Shown here: in pieces, positions 33,156-42,361 of the stretch
Position numbering within the stretch: position 1 is the first letter of the stretch
Layout: the number at the start of each line of letters is the position of its first letter
Position numbers and translations under genes: made by a program
The notes under the pieces: generated by a model
What the model saw: the letters and a program-made list of their open reading frames with translations, nothing else
What the model was told of the DNA's origin: nothing
Databases searched by the model: none
From: CAWBQO01 sp963790965
GTDB taxonomy: Bacteria > Bacteroidota > Rhodothermia > Rhodothermales > DASSAV01
Direction: 5' to 3'
NCBI GenBank assembly: GCA_963790965.1
Contig: CAWBQO010000003.1
Location: forward strand, 186,001-250,000
DNA: 64,000 bases

Positions 33156-36100
33156 TTACCGCAAAGCGCCGCTCGGCGTGTTCTCTTGCCTAATGCCGTC
33201 TCCTCCATAAACACCCGCGAAGCCGTTGCCGGAGGCTGCGTCGTCCTCCGTAACATATCGCCCCCTGAAGACGCGCGCCATCCGTATGGAAACGGAGTCA
33301 AAGGTGGAGTACATGACCGGCACGATCACGAGCGTCAGGAATGTTCCAAACGTCAGCCCGGAGATGATCGCGGTGCCCATCGGTCCCCAGAACTGGGTGT
33401 TGGGAGATCCGAGCTGGAAGTTTGGGGCGAAATCGACAAGCAAGCCCACGAAATCGATGTTAATGCCGAACGTCAGCGGTATCAGGCCGATGACGGTCGT
33501 AAGTGCCGTCAGAAGGACCGGGCGAAGGCGCGTCGCCCCGGCCTCGATGATGGCCTCGCGCTTCTCCAGGCCCCGCTCTCGCAGCTGCAGCGCATAGTCG
33601 ATGAGCACAATGCCGTTGTTGACGACGATACCGGCCAGACTGATGATGCCGATGAACGTGAACAGGCCGAAGGGCGTCCGCGTCAGGATCAGCCCGAGCA
33701 GCACGCCGATAAGGCTCAGTCCAACACCGACCATGATAATGAACGGCGCGCTGATGCTGTTGAACTGCGCCACCATGATCAGGAAGATGAACGCCACGCC
33801 AATCAGCAGCGCCCGCGTCAGGAAGCCGAATGCATCGGCCATTTCCTCGTTGGCACCGGTGTAGGACATCTCGTAGCCTTGCGGCAGTTCGTCCTGGTAG
33901 GACTGCAGATTCTGCTGGACCTGCCCCAGGATGGCCTGCCCATTGAAGCCGGGAGCCGCCTCGGCCGAGACCGTCGCGACGCGCTCGAGGTCCAGCCGCG
34001 TAACCGAGCCGAGACCGCTGCCCACCTCAAGGTCCGCCACCGCGACGATGGGTATCTGCTGACCTTCGTGGAGAATGGTCAAGTTCTTGATGCTTTCCAG
34101 GCTCGCACGGTCGTTCTCGGCGAGGCGGACCGTGATGTCATATTCATCTTCGCCGTCGCGGTACTTGCTGGCTTCGGTGCCGTTAATGGCCGACCGTACC
34201 GTCGAGGCAATCATGCTCGTGTTGAGGCCATAGCGAGCCGCACGCTCGCGGTCGATGCGCACTTCCAACTCGGGCCGCCCGGTGTTGAGGTTGTCCTGCA
34301 CGTCGACGAGGCCCGGGATCGACCCGGACTCCGACGCCTGCCGCAGCCGCTGTTTCACGTCCTGTGCGATGCGCACGATCTGATCAAACTCCGGCCCCGT
34401 GATCTCGATGTTGACCGGCGATCCCGTCGGCGGCCCTGACTCATCCTTGGTAAGCTGGATATCTACCCCCGGAATGCCCTGCAGTTGGCTGCGCAAGCGG
34501 TTCAGCGTCTCGGAACTCGACTCCACGCGGTCTTCGTAGTCGACGAAGTTGATCTGCACGTTCGAGTTTTCAGGCTTGGCGGCACCGCCGCCGAAGGCCG
34601 CGTCGCCACCGATGCCGACGTTGACGAGCATGTTTTGAACGTTTCCGCTGAAGTCCTTGCTGTCCGCCATCAGCGCCTCGATGCGATCGTGGACCGTTTC
34701 GGCAATCCGGTTGCTGGCCTCGATGTTCGTTCCGAGGGGCGCTTCCACCTTCACCTGCACTTGGTTCGGGTCCGTGTCCGGGAAGAAGGTGACGCCGGTC
34801 GGGGCAATGGCGAACATGGCGAGAATAGCGAAGAGGCCGCCGAGCGTCGAGTTGAGCAGGCGCGAGCGATTGTCGGTGAGCAGGAGAACCTTGCGGCCCT
34901 TCCGGTTCGTCATCATGCCTGCCAGCCCGATCAGGACTATGAGAGCGGGGAGCAGCAGCAGTTCGAAAACCGTCCCGAGAGACACATCCTTGGGGCCGAT
35001 GTACATCAAGCCCACGATCAGCAAGGTCGCCGCGCCGAAGATCAACCCGGCCCGGAAGCTCGTCCTCCCGCCGAGATAGACCGTCTCGACCGTGTGTACC
35101 AGGATCCCGAGCAGCCCCACGGCGGCAAGTAGGCCCGCCGGGATGAGAATGACCATGCCCGCCGCGCTTCCGAGGCCGGCAGACACCGCACCTCCGAGGA
35201 CGCCGAGCACAACGCCGGCCGATAGAGATGCCAGCGCAAAGGTGTTTCTCAAGATGGGCCGGCGGCCGCTGTAATCCCGCGTGAGCATCCAGTCGAGGAA
35301 CCGGCGGTACGCGCCGTTCATCCGCGGCAGCCCTTCAGCGACAAACCGGTCGCCGGCAGGCTTAAAGAGCCGCGTGTGCACATAATAGAGCAGCGGGAGC
35401 AGCACCCCGAGCACCACGACCGTCTTCCAGTTCGCAATGGCCAGAATAACCCCAAGAAGAGCAACGACTGCAAGAACGACAATCTTCGTCGGGCGGCTGA
35501 CCGGCGTTTTCGGTTCGCTTTCGAGCTTGACAAAGATGCCCGTAATGACCGGGTTGATGATCAGCGCCACGAAGAGCGAGCACGTGAGCGTGATGATGAG
35601 CGTGAGCGGCATATAGCCCATGAACTCGCCCATGATGCCCGGCCAGAATAGCATCGGCGCAAACGCAGCTACCGTGGTCGCCGTGGATGCCGCCACGGGC
35701 ATCGCCACCTCCTTCGTCCCGAGCCGAGCCGCGTCCCAGCGGGAATATCCCTCTTCCCGGAAACGGTAGATGTTCTCCACAATCACGATCGCGTTGTCCA
35801 CGAGCATGCCGAGCGCGATGATGAGGGAGAAGAGAATGATGAAGTTCAGCGTCTGCCCCATGACGGAGAAGACGATGAAAGTCACGAACATCGAGAGGGG
35901 AATGGCGATGCCGACGAGCGTGGCGTTGCGCACGCCCATAAAGAAGAGCAACACCGCCACCACGAAGATCAGCCCCGCGATGATGTTGTTCTCGAGGTCC
36001 TTCACCATGGCCTCTACGAACTCGCTCTGGTCGCCGATTATCTCGACCTTCGTGCCCTTCGGAAAGGGGAACACGTCCAGCGCGTCCCGCACGTCTTTGG

Positions 36101-37040
36101 AGGTGGTCAGGATGTTGTCGCCCGAGCGCTTCTTAACGTTCAGCGTGACGACCTGCGCTATCCGCGTGTCCTCGACCGGGTTGTCGGTCAGGTCGCCTTC
36201 CGCGTCCTCCGTCTTGAATACCTGCAGCCGCGAATACGAAGCGCGGTCCTTGAAGCCGAAGACGACGTCGGCAATGTCGCGAACGTAGATCGGACGCCCG
36301 CCGGGCGCGGAAACCACCAGCCCCTCGATCTGCTCCGGCTCCTTGAACTGACCGTCAACACGCACCAGATAATTCTGCCGGTCTACGTCCACCGAGCCGC
36401 CGGGGATGTTGGCGTTCTCCTGCTGGATCGTAGTGATGACGTCGCCGAAGGTCAGGTTGTATCCCTGCAGCGCAGCGAGGTCCACGTTGACCTGCACCTC
36501 CCGGTCCAGTCCGCCGATCAGGTCCACCTCGAGCACGCTCGGGATTGTTTCAAGCGCATCCTGAACATCTTCCGCCACCTCTTTGAGGCGCGAGAGCGGG
36601 TAGTCGGCCGCGAGGTTCACCGTAAGGACGGGGAATTCAGAAATGTCAATTTCGTTGACGAGGGGTTCTTCAACGTCGCTCGGTAGGTCCGGACGCGCGG
36701 TGTCAACCTTGTCGCGCACTTTCTGGTATGCCTCATCGATGGCAACCTCCGGGTTGAACTCAACCACGACCGTCGAAACACCCTCCGTCGACGTCGAGCG
36801 GATCTCCTTGATTCCATTGACGCTCTGCACTTCCTCCTCGATGGGCTGCGTGAGCAGACTCTCGATGTCGCTCGGGCTTGCTCCCGGATAGATCGTCGTG
36901 ACGACGATGATCGGGATTTCAATAGACGGAGAGGACTCCTTCGGAATCGTAACGTAGGCCAGCAGTCCGCCGATGGTGAGGATCACCGTCAGCACGATTA
37001 CGCTGGTGCGATACTTGATGGAAAGATCGGTGATCTTCAT
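33156..37040 (-). CDS. RND multidrug-type efflux pump with extra membrane segments
   Basis: Inner-membrane proton-driven pump of a tripartite efflux system. 1294 residues against about 1030-1050 for AcrB-like pumps. Landmarks: MKITDLSIKYRTSVIVLTVI, porter domains, GMLVDNAIVIVENIYRFRE (Asp 415; the usual second Asp is Asn 416), and the C-terminal GIVVNNGIVLIDYALQLRE. The extra length is a hydrophobic insert at about 511-745 with roughly six additional membrane segments (519-536, 540-555, 603-625, 627-648, 664-681, 689-708) between TM6 and TM7. Last gene of tetR-omf-mfp-rnd. Substrate unknown. Confidence 0.93.
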   Translation of the reverse strand: MKITDLSIKYRTSVIVLTVILTIGGLLAYVTIPKESSPSIEIPIIVVTTIYPGASPSDIESLLTQPIEEEVQSVNGIKEIRSTSTEGVSTVVVEFNPEVAIDEAYQKVRDKVDTARPDLPSDVEEPLVNEIDISEFPVLTVNLAADYPLSRLKEVAEDVQDALETIPSVLEVDLIGGLDREVQVNVDLAALQGYNLTFGDVITTIQQENANIPGGSVDVDRQNYLVRVDGQFKEPEQIEGLVVSAPGGRPIYVRDIADVVFGFKDRASYSRLQVFKTEDAEGDLTDNPVEDTRIAQVVTLNVKKRSGDNILTTSKDVRDALDVFPFPKGTKVEIIGDQSEFVEAMVKDLENNIIAGLIFVVAVLLFFMGVRNATLVGIAIPLSMFVTFIVFSVMGQTLNFIILFSLIIALGMLVDNAIVIVENIYRFREEGYSRWDAARLGTKEVAMPVAASTATTVAAFAPMLFWPGIMGEFMGYMPLTLIITLTCSLFVALIINPVITGIFVKLESEPKTPVSRPTKIVVLAVVALLGVILAIANWKTVVVLGVLLPLLYYVHTRLFKPAGDRFVAEGLPRMNGAYRRFLDWMLTRDYSGRRPILRNTFALASLSAGVVLGVLGGAVSAGLGSAAGMVILIPAGLLAAVGLLGILVHTVETVYLGGRTSFRAGLIFGAATLLIVGLMYIGPKDVSLGTVFELLLLPALIVLIGLAGMMTNRKGRKVLLLTDNRSRLLNSTLGGLFAILAMFAIAPTGVTFFPDTDPNQVQVKVEAPLGTNIEASNRIAETVHDRIEALMADSKDFSGNVQNMLVNVGIGGDAAFGGGAAKPENSNVQINFVDYEDRVESSSETLNRLRSQLQGIPGVDIQLTKDESGPPTGSPVNIEITGPEFDQIVRIAQDVKQRLRQASESGSIPGLVDVQDNLNTGRPELEVRIDRERAARYGLNTSMIASTVRSAINGTEASKYRDGEDEYDITVRLAENDRASLESIKNLTILHEGQQIPIVAVADLEVGSGLGSVTRLDLERVATVSAEAAPGFNGQAILGQVQQNLQSYQDELPQGYEMSYTGANEEMADAFGFLTRALLIGVAFIFLIMVAQFNSISAPFIIMVGVGLSLIGVLLGLILTRTPFGLFTFIGIISLAGIVVNNGIVLIDYALQLRERGLEKREAIIEAGATRLRPVLLTALTTVIGLIPLTFGINIDFVGLLVDFAPNFQLGSPNTQFWGPMGTAIISGLTFGTFLTLVIVPVMYSTFDSVSIRMARVFRGRYVTEDDAASGNGFAGVYGGDGIRQENTPSGALR

Positions 37041-37144
37041 AACGCTCGGGTATGGGCGGAAGGGAGCTTATCCGCGGCAGTTGGGGCGGAGCCGGGCGGC
37101 GGCTGCCTTGCTTTCAGTTCTCAAGTGACTCGAAGTGCAATGCG

Positions 37145-38296
37145 CTACAGGTCCGCCGCCAGCGTCGCGTCGACGGAGGAATACCGATCAACGACCTCCA
37201 CCGGATCGCCCTCGGTGAGATTGTTTTGTCCGAGAACGACCACCTCATCGCCCGCCTGCAAGCCGGAGGTGACGACCGTCCGGTCGCCATAGGCCGAACC
37301 GAGGGTGACTTCTCGTATCTCTGCCGTGCCGGATGCGGCTCCGCCGCGAACCACATAGACGCTATTGCCGCTCTCGTGCCGGATGACTGCGCTGCGCGGC
37401 ACGACGATCACGCCGTCGAGTTGCTGCCGGGTGATGAGCACGCTGGCCACCATCTGCGGCTTGAGGGTGCCATCCTGATTGGCAAGCGTAATTTCGACCG
37501 GGAAGGTGCGGCTCTCCGGATCTACCGCGCTTCCGACGAACGAGACCCGTCCGAGCCGGTTACCGGCACCCTGAAGGCCGATCTCGACGTTCGTTCCAAC
37601 TTCGATGTCACCGGCGTAGCGCTCCGGCACCCCCGCCACGACCTTTACTTGCCCCGTGTTGACGATCCGCGCCACGGGCGCTCCCGGCATGACCTGTTCG
37701 CCTCTTTCCACGAACCGTTCCTCGACGACGCCGGCGAAAGGCGCAAGGACCGTCGTATTCGAGACGCCTTCCCGCGCCTGAGAAAGAACGGCGCGCGCCT
37801 GCGCAACCTGCGCCGACGCCTGGTTGAACTGCGCCCGTGCCTGCTCGAACTCGATCGCCGAAATGATCGAATCGCGGTAGAGGGGTTCCTGGCGCTCGAT
37901 GTTGTCTTTCGCAAGATCGAGATTGGCCTTAGCGGCGGCCACTGACGCTTCGGCTTGCTCCATAGAGGCGCGCGCAATGCCCGCGTCGAGTTGCGCTACA
38001 ACGCCGCCCGCCCGCACGAATGCGCCGCGCTCCACGAGCCGCGTGACGGTGCCGGCCGACTGCGCCGACAGGTTCGCGTCGTTCGTCGCTTCGACGGTGC
38101 CGGTGAGCTGGACCATGTCCCGGAACGGCTCCGGCTGCAAGACGAGGGTCTCAACCCGAACGGATCGTGCGCCGGTGCCTTCTTCGCCCGCATTTTCCGT
38201 CTTGCCCCCGCCGTCTGAGGAAGAGCAGCCGGCGGCGTAAACACTGATAAGGAGCAGAAGCGCCGAGAAGGCGACGCGGGTGGTTCTGTTGGCCAT
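37145..38296 (-). CDS. RND periplasmic adaptor (membrane fusion) lipoprotein
   Basis: Links the RND pump to the outer-membrane factor. From ATG 38296: signal MANRTTRVAFSALLLLISVYAAGC with a lipobox ending AAGC, so it is a lipoprotein. A low-complexity Gly/Glu linker follows, then the lipoyl-type halves (GTVEATNDANLSAQSAGTV; VLAPFAGVVEERFVERGEQV) flanking an Ala/Gln-rich coiled-coil hairpin about 105-165. The beta-barrel and membrane-proximal domains end the protein. The pump starts 104 bp downstream. Confidence 0.94.
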   Translation of the reverse strand: MANRTTRVAFSALLLLISVYAAGCSSSDGGGKTENAGEEGTGARSVRVETLVLQPEPFRDMVQLTGTVEATNDANLSAQSAGTVTRLVERGAFVRAGGVVAQLDAGIARASMEQAEASVAAAKANLDLAKDNIERQEPLYRDSIISAIEFEQARAQFNQASAQVAQARAVLSQAREGVSNTTVLAPFAGVVEERFVERGEQVMPGAPVARIVNTGQVKVVAGVPERYAGDIEVGTNVEIGLQGAGNRLGRVSFVGSAVDPESRTFPVEITLANQDGTLKPQMVASVLITRQQLDGVIVVPRSAVIRHESGNSVYVVRGGAASGTAEIREVTLGSAYGDRTVVTSGLQAGDEVVVLGQNNLTEGDPVEVVDRYSSVDATLAADL

Positions 38297-38329
38297 GGAC
38301 GTATTAATAGGAAGGTGCAAGGCACCGTC

Positions 38330-39931
38330 TCAGTTGCTGGTGAGGCGAAGCGACGACGGCTCGGCGATGGGCGCGCCGATGGCAGTCTCGAAGGAAGTCT
38401 TTGCGACGACAAAGTCGTAGATGGCTTGCAGGTAGTTGAGGCGGCTCTGGTCGAGCTGCTCGGATGCGTCGCGCTCTTCAAGCTGGCTGGCGACGCCCTC
38501 CGACAGACGGGCATTGGCAAAGCGGTAGCTCAGCTCCGCCCGAGCGACGTTTTGCTCCTGCGCAAGAATGCGCTGCCGGGCCGTGCGCAGATTCTTTAGC
38601 GCACTCGATACTTCAAGATGCACTGCCTGCAGCGCCTGTTCGGCGTTGATCTCCGCCTGCTTTACGGCAATCTGCCGCTGCTGCAGTCGCGCCGCCGATT
38701 GGAAGCCGTTAAACAGATTCCAGCTCAGCCGTATGCCCGCGCTCACCGACGGATTCCAGTAGTTCTTGCTGAAGAAGCCGATGTTCTCGGAATCGTATGC
38801 AAAGTCCGTCGCCGGATCATCGATTCGGAACGTGCGGGTGCGGTTGTCGGGCACATTGCCGATGTAGTTCATGTTCAGGAACGCGCTCACGGTCGGCAAG
38901 AACTCGGCGCGCGTAATGTTCGCGTTCACTTCGTTCAGTTTGACTGCAAGGCGCGCCTGCTCGAGGTCGGGCCGGTTCCGGATGGCTGTTAGCACGGCGT
39001 CCTCTTCAGAGACGGACAGATACGCCGCCGCGTTCTCGGCCTGAAGATCGCCCTGCAGGAGAATGGGCTGCGCGATGGGGATGCCGAGAAGCAGCTTGAG
39101 GTTGTCCAGCGCCAGCGAGGAGGCGTTGTCCACCTGCATGAGCTGCGTTTCGAGGTTTGCCAGCTGCACCTCGGCGCTAAGACGCTGGGCCTTCGGCGTT
39201 ACGCCCTGGGTGACCTGCCTCGACACCTCCGCCACCGTCTGCTGGGTGCGCGCCACGCTCTGCTGGGCAACGGACGCCTGCTGCGAGGCGAGCAGCGTCT
39301 GGTAATAGGCCTGCTTCACGTCTTCGACCAGCAACTGCTCCTGCCGGGAAGCCGCACGCGCATTGATCTCCCGGAGCGCAGCCGCCCCTTTGATGGCAGC
39401 GAAAGCGGACCCGTTGAAAAGCGTCTGCTCTACGGAAATACCCGCAGCGAAGTTGTTCGGCACCGCGAACGGATTGTCGCTGCTGTTCTGGGTGATGCCG
39501 GCGCGGTCCTGTCCGATGCGCAAGCTATCTATGTACCGGTCGAAGGAGATGGGAACGGACGTGGGGTTTTCGTCGGTGCGGGCGCGTTCATTGTAGGCGA
39601 GCCAGTCCACAAAACCGAGAGAACCGAAGAGGCCGCCCGCGTCGCTACCGGCGAATGGATTCGGACTTTTCACATTGCGGGTGTAACTCGACGAGGCGGA
39701 GACCTGCGGCAGCACTTGTCCCCACGCTTCGCGCACCTGCGCCTCGGCATTCTCCACATCGAGCCGGAGATTGCGCACGGTGTAGTTGCGCACGAGTGCG
39801 ATCTGGAGCGCCTCATCGAGCGTCAGCGAGAGGGCGGGCTGCGCCTGCGCGGCTGCCGGCAGGCTGCCGATCAGCAATAGCGGACCGCAGACGGCGAGGA
39901 GCGAGGCGGTTGCGTAATAGAGCGTACGCAT
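38330..39931 (-). CDS. TolC-family outer-membrane efflux factor
   Basis: Outer-membrane channel of the efflux system. 533 residues: signal peptide ending LPAAAQA, then the two-repeat OEP layout with long helices (LTLDEALQIALVRNYTVRNLRLDVENAEAQVREAW and the matching second half, AALREINARAASRQEQLLVEDVKQAYYQTLLASQQA). The end reads VAKTSFETAIGAP. It starts 20 bp after tetR and is followed after 33 bp by the adaptor. Confidence 0.94.
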   Translation of the reverse strand: MRTLYYATASLLAVCGPLLLIGSLPAAAQAQPALSLTLDEALQIALVRNYTVRNLRLDVENAEAQVREAWGQVLPQVSASSSYTRNVKSPNPFAGSDAGGLFGSLGFVDWLAYNERARTDENPTSVPISFDRYIDSLRIGQDRAGITQNSSDNPFAVPNNFAAGISVEQTLFNGSAFAAIKGAAALREINARAASRQEQLLVEDVKQAYYQTLLASQQASVAQQSVARTQQTVAEVSRQVTQGVTPKAQRLSAEVQLANLETQLMQVDNASSLALDNLKLLLGIPIAQPILLQGDLQAENAAAYLSVSEEDAVLTAIRNRPDLEQARLAVKLNEVNANITRAEFLPTVSAFLNMNYIGNVPDNRTRTFRIDDPATDFAYDSENIGFFSKNYWNPSVSAGIRLSWNLFNGFQSAARLQQRQIAVKQAEINAEQALQAVHLEVSSALKNLRTARQRILAQEQNVARAELSYRFANARLSEGVASQLEERDASEQLDQSRLNYLQAIYDFVVAKTSFETAIGAPIAEPSSLRLTSN

Positions 39932-39950
39932 CGGTAGGCGAATGTATTGG

Positions 39951-40616
39951 TTAATGAGCGTCGGGACGCTCGTCGTTAAGCAAGCCGTCCATCAGCATCG
40001 CGCAGATGAACTCAGACGCTTCGCGGGCCGCCATCTCGCTGTCGGAACAGTCTGCCGGCGACATGCAAAGGTGCATCTGGGAGCCGTTCAAGTTGCCGAG
40101 GATCGCGTGAGCCACCGCATCCACCGGGAAGGCCTTAAGTAGACCGGCCTGCTGCGCCTTTTCTATGGGTCCCATCAGCGCCTCAACGACACGGCGATTC
40201 TGCCGGATCAGATACTGGGACGTGCTTTGATCGGTGCTGAACAAGAACTGGCGAGCTTCTTTCGCGAGGATGATGAAAACGTGGGGATCATCGGCGTAGA
40301 AGTCGAAGAAGCGCTCTACAAAAGCCTGGAACACTTTCCTGAAAGCCGCGGGCGTCGCGGCCGGCGCGGAAAGCGAGGTCTCGATGAGAAGGCAAAGCCG
40401 GTCGTAGATTTCATCGAGCACGGCGACGAGCAGGTCTTCCTTTCCACCCTCAAAATAGTTGTAGACCGTTCCTTTGCCGAACTCGGCGCGGTGGGCGACC
40501 TCCTCGATGGTGGCGTGCGCGTATCCCTTCTCGGCAAAGACGGTCCGCGCCGCCTCGATCATGGCCTGCCGCCGCGTCAGGCGCTCTCTTTCTCTCCTTG
40601 ATAACCGGCTCTCCAT
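39951..40616 (-). CDS. TetR-family repressor of the efflux operon
   Basis: DNA-binding repressor, 221 residues from ATG 40616. The HTH lies about 12-60 (QAMIEAARTVFAEKGYAHATIEEVAHRAEFGKGTVYNYF), and the ligand domain is of the AcrR type. It is first in the same-strand efflux operon, and a TetR-type palindrome lies 41 bp upstream of its start. So it likely represses itself together with the three efflux genes until a pump substrate binds. Twelve extra upstream codons are possible but would reach toward the operator. Confidence 0.93.
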   Translation of the reverse strand: MESRLSRRERERLTRRQAMIEAARTVFAEKGYAHATIEEVAHRAEFGKGTVYNYFEGGKEDLLVAVLDEIYDRLCLLIETSLSAPAATPAAFRKVFQAFVERFFDFYADDPHVFIILAKEARQFLFSTDQSTSQYLIRQNRRVVEALMGPIEKAQQAGLLKAFPVDAVAHAILGNLNGSQMHLCMSPADCSDSEMAAREASEFICAMLMDGLLNDERPDAH

Positions 40617-40656
40617 ACCTTCAGTCTGTAAAGCGCAAAACGCGGGCGTCACTAAG

Positions 40657-40670
40657 TGACCAATCGGTCA
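40657..40670. promoter_or_regulatory. TetR-type operator
   Basis: Palindrome TGACCAATCGGTCA: arms TGACC/GGTCA around AATC. This is a common core for TetR/AcrR regulators, and it lies 41 bp before the tetR start, so it is the probable autoregulatory site for the whole efflux operon. Confidence 0.7.
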
Positions 40671-40992
40671 GAAGGTGCCGCATACGTCAGCCCTTTGCCA
40701 TAGATTCACTCGGCACTCACAAAGTTCGTGAAGAAAGAATGAAGCTACCCTCGCACGTGGACGGATAAGCCAGTCGGAGCGCCGGCCCGTGTTAGACCAG
40801 GCGGGAAAGCGGGCGCAGGAGGCGATACCTCGGCTTTGCCTTTCTATCTCCAGGATTGCTGCTCGTGCTCAACTGGTCATCCTGCTCCGCTTGTTCAGCG
40901 AGGCAGTAGACGCTAACCTCTTGTTCTCGGCTGCTCTACCGTATCTTCCATCAACCTGCCGCCGGGCAGGGCTTTAACCAACGGCAAAGTTC
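40671..40992. other. Intergenic region between tetR operator and thuA-like gene
   Basis: About 320 bp with no gene, hairpin or repeat that I can support. It must hold the promoter of the ThuA-like gene. Confidence 0.5.
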
Positions 40993-41766
40993 ATGAACGA
41001 TTTCTTCCTTTCGGTGCTGCTCTTGAGCGGGATTTTCTTGGCCGCGGCCTTTGCGCCGGCGGCCGGAGCGCAGCCCGTCGCTGATGAGGCTCCGCGATTC
41101 CGCGTGCTGGTCTTCTCGAAAACGGCCGGCTTTCGGCACACGTCGATTCCGAACGGCATTGCGGCCATCGGGAAACTGGCGGGGGAGAACGGATTCGCGG
41201 TCGAAGCCACGGAAGAGGCTTCGATCTTCAACCTCGACGACCTGCGCCGCTTCGACGTAATCGTTTTCCTCAGCACCACCGGCACCATCCTGGATGCCGA
41301 TCAAAAGGCTGCTCTCGAGGCGTTTATTGCGCACGGGAAAGGCTATGTAGGCATCCACGCCGCTGCAGATACCGAGTACGACTGGCCCTGGTACGGCGCG
41401 CTCGTCGGCGGGTACTTCAAGAGCCACCCCGCACAGCAAGACGCCGACCTGCTCGTGGAGGACCACGATCATCCCTCGACGGCGCACCTGCCGGACCGCT
41501 GGCGGCGGTGGGATGAGTGGTACAACTATCGTCAGAATCCTCGCGGCAGCGTGCGGGTTCTGGTCTCGCTGGACGAAGCCACTTACAAGGGCGGCGAAAT
41601 GGGGGACGATCACCCCATCTCCTGGGCGCATGAAGTCGGCGGCGGACGCGCCTGGTACACGGGTCTCGGGCACACCGAGGCAAGCTTTCAGGAACCGGCA
41701 TTCCTTCAGCATATCCTCGGCGGCATCGAATGGGCAGCGGGCAAGGACGCCGCCGCGCGCGACTGA
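40993..41766 (+). CDS. Secreted ThuA-like domain protein
   Basis: 257 residues with a signal peptide (about 1-27, ending PAAGAQ) and a ThuA-like glutamine-amidotransferase fold: RFRVLVFSKTAGFRHTSIP, FDVIVFLSTTGTILDADQK, GKGYVGIHAAADTEYDWPWYG, HPISWAHEVGGGRAWYTGLGHT. ThuA proteins are linked to trehalose or other sugar oxidation, and secreted versions are common beside sugar dehydrogenases. None lies here, so the substrate is open. Single gene. Confidence 0.88.
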   Translation: MNDFFLSVLLLSGIFLAAAFAPAAGAQPVADEAPRFRVLVFSKTAGFRHTSIPNGIAAIGKLAGENGFAVEATEEASIFNLDDLRRFDVIVFLSTTGTILDADQKAALEAFIAHGKGYVGIHAAADTEYDWPWYGALVGGYFKSHPAQQDADLLVEDHDHPSTAHLPDRWRRWDEWYNYRQNPRGSVRVLVSLDEATYKGGEMGDDHPISWAHEVGGGRAWYTGLGHTEASFQEPAFLQHILGGIEWAAGKDAAARD

Positions 41767-41772
41767 ACGACA

Positions 41773-42351
41773 TCAGTTGTAGAAGGAAGCCTTTAGATCG
41801 CTCCACGAGAACGTGGACTCGAACTGCTGGTCCGTCCATTCCGCAATGCTCCAGAGTCCGTCCTGCCCACGCACGATCACCCACGTGAGGTGGCCCTGCA
41901 CCTCCTTGGGCTTCTCCGGGCGGCTGTGGTCGACCTTTAGCACATAATTGGCGTCGAACACGTACCGATCTTCCCGGTCGATGGCGATGCTGCTGTTGAA
42001 AAACTGCAGATCTGGCGTGGTGGTCTTGCGGTAGGCAGCCGCCAGCGTACTGAAGTAACGCTCTTCGTCGGCGCGGTCCCACGTGCTCCAGAACGCGTGC
42101 CGAGCGAGGGCAGATACGGTTGGGGTGTACTTGAAGTCGTCGGAGAGTGAGCGCCGGTAGTTGAGGGCGTTCATCTCCGCGATGGCGGCTTTGACGTTCT
42201 CGATGACCTGCTCGGGCGTATCGGCCTGGGCGAACGTGCCGCCGGAGGTTATTGGAGGCTCCGGTTCACGGGTCGAAAACAGGCTGCAGCCGCTCCAAAG
42301 CAGTCCTGCCGCGACGGCGGCCAACAGGAGTAACGCAGCGGATGATTTCAT
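41773..42351 (-). CDS. Lipoprotein, NTF2-like small domain
   Basis: 192 residues. Signal MKSSAALLLLAAVAAGLLWSGC with lipobox WSGC makes it a lipoprotein. The rest (about 45-190) has the helix-strand pattern of an NTF2/SnoaL-like fold: TPEQVIENVKAAIAEMNALNYRRSLSDDF, then strands ending VQGHLTWVIVRGQDGLWSIAEWTD. Function unknown. It begins 10 bp after ispH, so it is co-transcribed. Confidence 0.75.
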   Translation of the reverse strand: MKSSAALLLLAAVAAGLLWSGCSLFSTREPEPPITSGGTFAQADTPEQVIENVKAAIAEMNALNYRRSLSDDFKYTPTVSALARHAFWSTWDRADEERYFSTLAAAYRKTTTPDLQFFNSSIAIDREDRYVFDANYVLKVDHSRPEKPKEVQGHLTWVIVRGQDGLWSIAEWTDQQFESTFSWSDLKASFYN

Positions 42352-42361
42352 CGGGAGCCGG

